Shown: positions 7,219 to 13,090 of the stretch, piece after piece | How the letters are laid out: every line of letters begins with the position of its first letter | Numbering within the stretch: the stretch's first letter is position 1 | Assembly (NCBI GenBank): GCA_900313845.1 | Contig: OMTC01000113.1 | Span: 1-13,122 of the forward strand | DNA length: 13,122 bases | Source: an uncultured Prevotellaceae bacterium | GTDB taxonomy: Bacteria > Bacteroidota > Bacteroidia > Bacteroidales > Bacteroidaceae | Direction: 5' to 3' | Position numbers and translations under genes: made by a program | The notes under the pieces: generated by a model | The model's input: the letters and a program-made list of their open reading frames with translations, nothing else | Database searches by the model: none | Told to the model about the DNA's origin: nothing

Positions 7219-8427
7219 ATGAACATCGCTATTTATACCCTTACATCCGAACTTCACAACGAACAATCGGTGGCAAAAGCTACAGAGGAATTCCTTGCCA
7301 CCATCTCTGCCGACTTTGACTTCTGCGGCAACAACTACGAAAGCTATGGATCTGCGCCTCTCTCCTTATTATATATTCGTACGGGAGGAACAGAAGGCAT
7401 CTTCAAGCGTATCTACAAGGAACTGATGGCAAAGTCGTCCGCTCCGTTCTATCTACTCACTTCGGGCAAAAGCAACTCATTGGCTGCATCGATGGAAATC
7501 CTTTCCTTCCTTCGTCAGCAAGGCATTCAGGGTGAAATCCTCCATGGCTCCACCGCATATATCAATCAGCGCATCCATCTTCTCCTACAAGTGGGAAAAG
7601 CACGCCGAAAACTCCAAGGATGCCGATTGGGAATCATCGGAAAACCTTCCGACTGGCTCATTTCGAGCGAGGCAAATCGAGAGATCGTATTGGAGAAATT
7701 AGGCATCACCCTCATCGACATACCGATGCAGGAGTTGCTCACCGCCATTGATTCCATAGCGGAACCTAAGATAGATGAAACACAGATGCAGAAAGCACCA
7801 AACGAGGGAATCCGCAAGGCTTTGCCTGGAGCTCTGCGCATCTACCATGCCCTGAAAACGCTGGTTGAGAAGTATCAATTGCAAGGATTCACCCTTCGTT
7901 GCTTCGACCTTCTCTCCACGGTCCACAACACGGGTTGCTGGGCATTGGCACAATTCAATTCCGAAGGCATCGTAGCAAGTTGTGAAGGCGACGTACCTGC
8001 CATGCTGTCTATGAAAATTGCCCATGCACTCACGGGTTGCACAGGTTTTCAAGCCAATCCAGCTCGCATCAATCCCGACACAGGCGAAATGCTCTTTGCC
8101 CACTGCACCATCCCGTTCTGCATGACGGAACGCTACGAACTCGACACACACTTTGAGTCGGGCATCGGCGTAGGCATTCGTGGATTTGTAAAACCAGGTC
8201 CTATCACCATCTTCAAGCTCTCGGGCGACCTCTCCCGCCATTTTGCCGAGGAAGGCGAACTCCTCTCCTGCCAAAGCGAATCAGGACTCTGCCGCACCCA
8301 ACAAATCATCCGTTTCTCCCAACCTTCCCTCACCCACTACTTCCTCACCAATCCCATCGGCAACCACCACATCATCCTACCTTCCCACTGCAAATCACTG
8401 CTGGAGGAATTACGATTGTCTGAATAG
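7219..8427 (+). CDS. FucI/AraA superfamily-like sugar isomerase homologue
   Basis: This 402-residue cytoplasmic protein has no signal peptide. Its layout resembles the L-fucose/L-arabinose isomerase superfamily: an N-terminal Rossmann-like half (about 1-175, with a short repeat-like patch RTGGTEGIF at 54-62) and a C-terminal half with candidate metal ligands. These are E256 and D258 in ASCEGDVPAML, H295 in LFAHCTIP and H311 in DTHFESGIGVG. Isomerases of this group convert aldoses to ketoses using Mn2+. It is shorter than FucI (about 590) or AraA (about 500), so it may be a specialised relative with another substrate or function. The ATG at 7219 follows a plausible promoter. It is divergent from the GH97-esterase pair, which suggests handling a sugar released by those enzymes, but that link is inference. 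Confidence 0.65.
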   Translation: MNIAIYTLTSELHNEQSVAKATEEFLATISADFDFCGNNYESYGSAPLSLLYIRTGGTEGIFKRIYKELMAKSSAPFYLLTSGKSNSLAASMEILSFLRQQGIQGEILHGSTAYINQRIHLLLQVGKARRKLQGCRLGIIGKPSDWLISSEANREIVLEKLGITLIDIPMQELLTAIDSIAEPKIDETQMQKAPNEGIRKALPGALRIYHALKTLVEKYQLQGFTLRCFDLLSTVHNTGCWALAQFNSEGIVASCEGDVPAMLSMKIAHALTGCTGFQANPARINPDTGEMLFAHCTIPFCMTERYELDTHFESGIGVGIRGFVKPGPITIFKLSGDLSRHFAEEGELLSCQSESGLCRTQQIIRFSQPSLTHYFLTNPIGNHHIILPSHCKSLLEELRLSE

Positions 8428-8430
8428 CAT

Positions 8431-8533
8431 GTGAGGATTTACTAAAGGTCTTGTGGGGATTTACTGAAGGTCTTGTGAGGATTTTCAGAAGCGCATTTGT
8501 GGATTGACTGAACCGCTCCTTTGGATTCAACTA
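8431..8533. repeat. degenerate tandem repeat, about 22-base period
   Basis: Starting three bases after the isomerase-like stop codon, units based on GTGAGGATTTACTGAAGGTC begin at 8431, 8453, 8475, about 8499 and about 8521. The first three are close copies; the last two are strongly decayed. Nothing indicates translation or a CRISPR structure. Confidence 0.7.
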
Positions 8534-8536
8534 GTT

Positions 8537-8616
8537 GCCGAAGGTTCGTCATCGCATCGGCGAGCCTTCGCTATCGCAACGCCGAAGGTTCGCCGTGTTA
8601 ACGTTGAGGGCTCGCC
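8537..8616. repeat. cluster of alternating GCCGAAGGTTCG arms
   Basis: Four related words alternate in strand: GCCGAAGGTTCG (8537-8548), its near reverse complement GGCGAGCCTTCG (8559-8570), GCCGAAGGTTCGCC (8581-8594) and GAGGGCTCGCC (8606-8616). Neighbouring arms can pair into stems of about ten base pairs. They could act as a terminator for the upstream gene or be relics of a small palindromic element. Confidence 0.6.
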
Positions 8617-8676
8617 ATTTGATTGGTTTGCCAACTATTCGGAAGTCGTCATTGATTGACGAAAAATCGTCTTATT

Positions 8677-8708
8677 TTTGTTGAGAGAAAAACTTTTTAT
8701 TATATTTG
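8677..8708 (+). promoter_or_regulatory. strong Bacteroidetes-type promoter of the tat operon
   Basis: TTTG (8677-8680) and TATATTTG (8701-8708) are exactly 20 bases apart, a full consensus match. Transcription should start near 8714, about 50 bases before tatA. No equally good promoter was seen between the four genes downstream, so this one probably serves the whole operon. Confidence 0.75.
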
Positions 8709-8766
8709 CAACGTATTGCGTGATAAAGCGTACTTCAAAAAACTAAATAACTAATACTTAATTGAT

Positions 8767-8931
8767 ATGCATTTCGGAACTGGTGAAATCATTCTTATCG
8801 TACTTGTAGTATTGCTGCTCTTCGGCGGCAAGAAGATTCCTGAACTGATGAAGGGACTGGGCAAAGGTGTCCGTAGTTTCAAGGAGGGAATGAACGAGAA
8901 ACTTGACGATGACAAAGGGAATGAAAAATGA
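8767..8931 (+). CDS. tatA: TatA, pore-forming subunit of the Tat translocase
   Basis: This 54-residue protein is shorter than most gene-finders accept but is a clear TatA. TatA oligomers form or weaken the membrane passage through which folded proteins cross. The sequence has the family layout: a short N-terminus MHFGTGE, one membrane helix (about residues 8-19), the conserved LLLFGGKKIPEL hinge with the FG pair (19-20), an amphipathic helix (about 22-43, GKGVRSFKEGM) and a short acidic/basic tail. E. coli TatA is 89 residues, so the tail is minimal. No tatB is present, so this protein probably does both jobs, as in other TatA/TatC-only systems. It is the first gene of the operon, 149 bases before tatC, with an inverted repeat between them. 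Confidence 0.93.
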   Translation: MHFGTGEIILIVLVVLLLFGGKKIPELMKGLGKGVRSFKEGMNEKLDDDKGNEK

Positions 8932-8954
8932 CGGCTTTGCCGAAATGAAGAATG

Positions 8955-9066
8955 AAAAATGAAGAATTAAGAATTGAAATTACATGAACAAAAATAAATT
9001 CTTCATTGGCTACGCCGAGCTAAAGGTTCTACATTCTTCATTCTTAATTCTTAATTCTTCATTTTT
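8955..9066. repeat. long inverted repeat between tatA and tatC
   Basis: The arms at 8955-8975 and 9046-9066 are perfect 21-base reverse complements, built from AAAAATGAAGAATTAAGAAT-type sequence, around a 70-base centre. Extra partial copies of the same word flank both arms. In the transcript it could form a stable hairpin separating tatA from tatC. It resembles short AT-rich repeats that I recall as common between genes in Bacteroidetes. Confidence 0.8.
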
Positions 9067-9080
9067 AAACCTACAGGTTT
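9067..9080 (+). promoter_or_regulatory. small hairpin touching the tatC start codon
   Basis: AAACC (9067-9071), loop TACA and GGTTT (9076-9080) form a five-base-pair stem that ends one base before the ATG. It may limit initiation of tatC or favour the next Met codon at 9096. Confidence 0.45.
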
Positions 9081-9845
9081 ATGGATGATGCTCAGATGAC
9101 TTTCTGGGAACATTTGGATGTGCTGCGCGACAGTATCATTCGGATGATCGTGGCGGCAGTGGTGATGGGCGTGGTGGCGTTCTGCCTGAAAGAGCCTCTT
9201 TTCGACATCGTTCTTGCTCCGAAAGATAGCGATTTCATTACATACAGATGGTTGGGAGGCGAAGCTTTTTCCATCAACCTCATCAACACGGGACTTGCTG
9301 AGCAGTTCCTGATACACATGAAAGTGGCTCTGATGGTGGGTGTCTTGGTGGCTTCTCCTTATATACTGTTCTTGCTGTTTCGCTTTATTGCTCCTGCTCT
9401 CTACGAGAACGAACGACGCTATTCGGTGAGAATCACCGTGGCTGCTTACGCCATGTTTCTGTTGGGAATTGTTGTCAATTATTTCATCATCTTCCCACTG
9501 ACGGTACGGTTTCTTGGCACATACCAAGTGAGCGAAACGGTGAGCAACATGCTGACAATCAGCAGTTACATCGACACCCTGATGATGATGAGTCTCATCT
9601 TTGGCATCATCTTCGAAATACCTGTCGTCAGTTGGTTGCTTGCCATCTTCGGATTGCTCAAAGCATCGTGGATGAGCCAGTATCGACGCCATGCGGTGAT
9701 TGCTATTCTTATTCTTGCGGCTGCCATCACTCCTACGGGAGATGCGCTCACACTCGTCATTGTAGCACTACCCATTTGGTTGCTCTACGAAGTAAGTATT
9801 CTGATTGTTAAAATAAGTAATGGGTCAACAAATGAACACAAATGA
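9081..9845 (+). CDS. tatC: TatC, twin-arginine signal receptor of the Tat translocase
   Basis: This 254-residue inner-membrane protein has the six hydrophobic helices of TatC. TatC recognises the RR motif of folded substrates and recruits TatA. Family signatures are MTFWEHLDVLRDSIIR (6-21), whose FWEHL segment lies in the region that binds signal peptides; FIAPALYENERR, with the conserved acidic residue after PALY; and ITPTGDALT near the last helices. The start at 9081 gives MDDAQMTFWEHL; M6 (9096) is an alternative and would avoid the hairpin at the start codon. The last residues (STNEHK) and the stop codon lie inside a repeated intergenic element. tatC lies between tatA and two genes with Tat signals, so it probably serves those neighbours. 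Confidence 0.96.
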   Translation: MDDAQMTFWEHLDVLRDSIIRMIVAAVVMGVVAFCLKEPLFDIVLAPKDSDFITYRWLGGEAFSINLINTGLAEQFLIHMKVALMVGVLVASPYILFLLFRFIAPALYENERRYSVRITVAAYAMFLLGIVVNYFIIFPLTVRFLGTYQVSETVSNMLTISSYIDTLMMMSLIFGIIFEIPVVSWLLAIFGLLKASWMSQYRRHAVIAILILAAAITPTGDALTLVIVALPIWLLYEVSILIVKISNGSTNEHK

Positions 9846-9896
9846 GGCACAAATGAAGAATTAGATATTTGAGATAATTTGTGGAAATTTGTTGAC
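9824..9896. repeat. 73-base inverted-repeat element, copy 1, overlapping the tatC 3' end
   Basis: The ends are GTCAACAAAT and ATTTGTTGAC. The 20-base arms (9824-9843 and 9877-9896) pair at 17 of 20 positions. A second copy in the same orientation is at 11453-11522; hand alignment gives 61 matches over 70 aligned positions with one 3-base gap. The first 22 bases are translated as the TatC C-terminus. No clear target-site duplication is visible. Confidence 0.8.
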
Positions 9897-9911
9897 TGAA
9901 AATGAAAGACT

Positions 9912-11447
9912 ATGTTAAGAAAAATCCGTACAACCCTCGCCATTATCGTCCTGGCATTGGTAACGCTGCTGTTCCTCGACGTGAGCGGTGCGCTCCATGC
10001 TTGGTTAGGTTGGCTTGCAAAGATTCAGTTCCTGCCAGCTGTATTGGCATTGAACGTGGGTGTGATAGTGGCACTCGTGGCTCTCACTCTCATCTTCGGA
10101 CGAATCTATTGCTCCATCATTTGTCCGCTTGGCATCTTCCAGGATGTCATCTCGTGGATTCATTCCAAACGGAAGAAGAATCGTTTCAGTTTCTCTCCAG
10201 AAAAGAAATGGATTCGCTACCCTGTGCTGGGATTGTTCATCATTGCTTTTGTGGCTGGAGTCAATTCATTTGTGGCACTCTTGGCTCCATATAGTAGTTA
10301 TGGACGAATCGTGAACAACCTCTTTCGACCTGTTTATGAATGGGGAAACAACATCCTTGCTCGTATTGCTGAGCACTACGAGAGCTACGCTTTTTCGGAA
10401 ACTGATATTTGGATGAAGTCACTGCCTACTTTCGTCATTGCAGCGGTGACGCTTGTCGTGATTATCATCCTTGCTTGGAAAGGTGGACGAACCTATTGCA
10501 ACACGATTTGTCCTGTAGGCACGACACTCAGTTTCTTGGCACGCTTCTCATGGCTGAAAATTCGAATGGACGAGGACAAATGTATCAAGTGCGGTCTCTG
10601 CTCCAAGAACTGCAAGGCTTCTGCCATCGATTTCAAGAACTTCTCCATCGACTATTCACGCTGCGTGGTGTGTGGGGATTGCTTGACACCATGCAAGAAG
10701 GATGCTATTCACTACTCGCTTCCATTGAAGAAGATGATCAAGGAAAAAGAGTCAACAGAGCCTCAAAAAGTTAAAACGAAAAACGATAACGAAAACGAAA
10801 GAGAAAGGGAAAGCATCGACACGTCCCGCCGTTCCTTCTTGGTGTCGGCAGCGATGGCAACCACAGCAGCTGCATTAGCACAAGGCAAGGGGGATGTGGA
10901 TGGTGGATTGGCTGTGATTGAAGATAAGATTGCTCCAGAGCGTAACACACCCATCACTCCTCCAGGCTCCATCTCTGCTTCCAATATGGCAAAGCACTGC
11001 ACGGCTTGTCAGTTGTGTGTGTCGGCATGTCCAAATGGTGTGCTTCGTCCATCCACGAATTTACTCACATTGATGCAACCCACCTCGAGTTATGAGCGTG
11101 GCTACTGCCGACCTGAATGTACGAAGTGTTCCGACGTGTGTCCAGCTGGTGCTATCCGCCCTATCACAGTGGAGGATAAGAGTTCCACACAAATCGGACA
11201 TGCCGTGTGGATCAAGCAGAATTGCATTCCTGTGACGGACGGTGTGAACTGCGGAAACTGCGAGCGCCATTGTCCTACGGGTGCCATCGAAATGGTTCCT
11301 CTCCATGAAGATGAGCCTGAAGGCGTATATATTCCAGCTGTCAATGAAGCCTATTGCATTGGCTGCGGTGCTTGCGAGAACCTCTGCCCTGCCCGACCAT
11401 TCAGTGCTATTTATGTGGAAGGGCACGAAGTGCATAAGACGATATAA
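9912..11447 (+). CDS. NapH-NapG-like polyferredoxin fusion with an internal Tat signal
   Basis: This 511-residue protein joins two proteins that are separate in nitrate reductase operons. Residues 1-215 are NapH/YccM-like: four membrane helices (about 8-24, 43-62, 103-124, 171-188) and the two motifs GRIYCSIICPLG (C67, C71) and GRTYCNTICPVG (C196, C200). A cytoplasmic ferredoxin part follows, with C224/C227/C230/C234 and C251/C254/C257/C261. After a charged linker comes TSRRSFLVSAAMATTAAALA (304-323), a typical Tat signal in the middle of the chain. Residues about 325-511 are NapG-like, with four more cluster motifs starting at C363, C399, C438 and C482. The expected topology is a fifth helix inserted by Tat, with the last four clusters outside. 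It probably carries electrons from quinol across the membrane. No molybdoenzyme is nearby. Confidence 0.88.
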   Translation: MLRKIRTTLAIIVLALVTLLFLDVSGALHAWLGWLAKIQFLPAVLALNVGVIVALVALTLIFGRIYCSIICPLGIFQDVISWIHSKRKKNRFSFSPEKKWIRYPVLGLFIIAFVAGVNSFVALLAPYSSYGRIVNNLFRPVYEWGNNILARIAEHYESYAFSETDIWMKSLPTFVIAAVTLVVIIILAWKGGRTYCNTICPVGTTLSFLARFSWLKIRMDEDKCIKCGLCSKNCKASAIDFKNFSIDYSRCVVCGDCLTPCKKDAIHYSLPLKKMIKEKESTEPQKVKTKNDNENERERESIDTSRRSFLVSAAMATTAAALAQGKGDVDGGLAVIEDKIAPERNTPITPPGSISASNMAKHCTACQLCVSACPNGVLRPSTNLLTLMQPTSSYERGYCRPECTKCSDVCPAGAIRPITVEDKSSTQIGHAVWIKQNCIPVTDGVNCGNCERHCPTGAIEMVPLHEDEPEGVYIPAVNEAYCIGCGACENLCPARPFSAIYVEGHEVHKTI

Positions 11448-11452
11448 AACGA

Positions 11453-11522
11453 GTCAACAAATTACCACAAATGGGGCACAAATAAAAAATTGTTTTGAGA
11501 TAATTTGTGAGAATTTGTTGAC
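11453..11522. repeat. 70-base inverted-repeat element, copy 2, between polyferredoxin and aldo/keto reductase
   Basis: The ends are GTCAACAAAT and ATTTGTTGAC. The 20-base arms (11453-11472 and 11503-11522) pair at 18 of 20 positions. It shares GGCACAAAT in the left part and TTTGAGATAATTTGTG in the right part with copy 1. It begins six bases after the polyferredoxin stop and ends 17 bases before the next ATG. Confidence 0.8.
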
Positions 11523-11539
11523 TAAAAAAGATTAGACAA

Positions 11540-12955
11540 ATGAATAAGGAACTCAATAGAAGAAATTTCTTGAAATATCTGGGTGGTGGCATTGCAGCTT
11601 CCTCTGCATTGTTGGCAGCATGCAAAGACGATGAGCGACGCACCACAGCGGCTCTGCAAGAACCACCCAAGGACAAGATGACCTATCGCACGAATCCTAA
11701 TACTGGTGATAAGGTTTCGCTTTTGGGATATGGCATGATGCGCCTACCCGTTGTGAGTGGTTCGGGTCAAGATAATCAAGATGCTCCTTACGACCAGGAG
11801 ATGGTGAATCGTCAAGTGGATTATGCCATTGAGCATGGCGTGAACTATTTCGACACATCGCCTGCTTATTGCCGAGGTGAATCTGAGACCATCACAGGTA
11901 TCGCTTTGGCTCGACACAAACGTGAAGAGTTTTTCATCGCCACAAAAATGTCGAACTTCAGTCCCAACACCCAAACGAGAGAAGGGTCGATTCAGATGTT
12001 TGAGAACTCGCTCAAGAACCTGCAAGTGGACTACATCGACTATCTGCTGCTTCATGCTGTGGGTGGCGGAGGAATGCCAGTGGTGAATCGTCGATACATG
12101 GACAATGGCATTCTGGATTGGCTTGTGGAACAGAAGCAAAAGGGACGCATTCGCAATCTCGGTTTCTCTTTCCACGGCGACAAAGAGGTGTTCGACGAAC
12201 TTTTAGCTTGGCACGACGAAGGTCGTTATCATTGGGATTTTGTGCAAATCGAACTGAACTACCTCGACTGGAATTGGGCAAACGAAATCAGCGATACCAA
12301 TGTGGATGCCGTGTATCTCTATGGAGAATTGGAAAAGCGTGGCATCCCAGCTGTTATCATGGAGCCATTGCTTGGAGGACGCCTTGCCAACGTGCCAACA
12401 ACCATTGCTTCCAAGATGAAGCAGCGCGACCCCGAAGGCAGTATTGCTAAATGGGGGTTCCGCTTTGCAGGCACTCCAAAGGGTGTGCTTTGCGTGCTGA
12501 GCGGCATGACCTACATGGAGCATCTCAAGGACAACCTCAACACATACTCTCCTCTCCAACCCATCACGGAAGAAGAGAACGAATTCCTGATGGAAATAGC
12601 CGAGGACATCTACAATCTCAAGACCATTCCTTGCAACGAATGCAACTACTGCATGCCTTGTCCATACGGCTTGAATATCCCTGCTATCTTCTCACATTAT
12701 AACAAGTGCATCAAGGATGGCAATATTCCTCATGAGAAATTGGACAAGGAATACTACAGAGCTCGTCGTGCCTTCCTCGTTGGCTACGACCGAAGCGTTC
12801 CGAAACTGCGTCAGGCAAGCCATTGCATCGGTTGCAACCAGTGTGTTGAGCATTGTCCACAGCGCATTCGAATACCTCAGGAACTACACAAAATCGATGA
12901 TTTCGTAGAACGCTTGAAGCAAGAAATCGTTCTACCACCAGAAGATAGTAAATGA
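11540..12955 (+). CDS. Tat-exported, probably lipid-anchored Fe-S aldo/keto reductase
   Basis: This 471-residue protein starts with a Tat signal (NRRNFLKYLGGGIAASSALL, RR at 7-8) ending in a lipobox, LAAC, with C28 as the likely lipidated residue. Residues about 55-340 form an aldo/keto reductase barrel with an intact catalytic tetrad: D105 and Y110 in FDTSPAY, K136 in ATKM, H172 in LLHAV. The C-terminal part adds two 4Fe-4S motifs, C365/C368/C371/C374 (followed by PYGLNIP) and C429/C432/C435/C439. Cytoplasmic relatives with this Fe-S tail are widespread and mostly uncharacterised. An exported form lacks free NAD(P)H, so it may carry bound cofactor through Tat or take electrons from the polyferredoxin encoded just upstream. 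The substrate is unknown. It is the last gene of the operon. Confidence 0.9.
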   Translation: MNKELNRRNFLKYLGGGIAASSALLAACKDDERRTTAALQEPPKDKMTYRTNPNTGDKVSLLGYGMMRLPVVSGSGQDNQDAPYDQEMVNRQVDYAIEHGVNYFDTSPAYCRGESETITGIALARHKREEFFIATKMSNFSPNTQTREGSIQMFENSLKNLQVDYIDYLLLHAVGGGGMPVVNRRYMDNGILDWLVEQKQKGRIRNLGFSFHGDKEVFDELLAWHDEGRYHWDFVQIELNYLDWNWANEISDTNVDAVYLYGELEKRGIPAVIMEPLLGGRLANVPTTIASKMKQRDPEGSIAKWGFRFAGTPKGVLCVLSGMTYMEHLKDNLNTYSPLQPITEEENEFLMEIAEDIYNLKTIPCNECNYCMPCPYGLNIPAIFSHYNKCIKDGNIPHEKLDKEYYRARRAFLVGYDRSVPKLRQASHCIGCNQCVEHCPQRIRIPQELHKIDDFVERLKQEIVLPPEDSK

Positions 12956-12964
12956 ATATATTTA

Positions 12965-13066
12965 GGAAAGAAATTAAAATAATTAGAATAATTTTTCCAA
13001 AAATTGATGTTGTTTTAAAACATGTTATTTCTGATTTAATTATTCTAATTATTCCAATTTCTTTCC
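12965..13066. terminator. long inverted repeat at the 3' end of the tat operon
   Basis: The arms at 12965-12993 and 13038-13066, ending in GGAAAGAAATT/AATTTCTTTCC, match at 27 of 29 positions around a 44-base centre. The centre contains a perfect 12-base palindrome TGTTTTAAAACA (13011-13022). It lies nine bases after the stop codon, so it probably stabilises or ends the operon mRNA. It is AT-rich and could also be a small non-autonomous repeat element. Confidence 0.6.
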
Positions 13067-13090
13067 GAAAAAACTAAATTGTTTTTCTTC

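Noticed and set aside
8431..8533. CRISPR array
   Set aside because: Units are adjacent with no unique spacers, they decay quickly, and no cas gene is present.
8932..9080. A missing tatB between tatA and tatC
   Set aside because: The 149-base gap has no open frame with a TatB-like helix; it holds only the inverted repeat. TatA/TatC-only systems are known.
9051..9692. A 213-codon open frame on the minus strand across tatC
   Set aside because: It is H/D/Q-rich antisense of a membrane protein, a common artefact of hydrophobic codons; tatC itself is unambiguous.
9824..11522. Composite transposon formed by the two 70-base elements around the polyferredoxin gene
   Set aside because: No transposase is encoded between them and no target-site duplication is visible; the enclosed gene fits the operon.
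11540..12955. A purely cytoplasmic aldo/keto reductase with a chance RR near its start
   Set aside because: The N-terminus has the complete order of RRNFLK, a hydrophobic stretch and a LAAC lipobox, absent from cytoplasmic relatives, and it is encoded next to tatAC.
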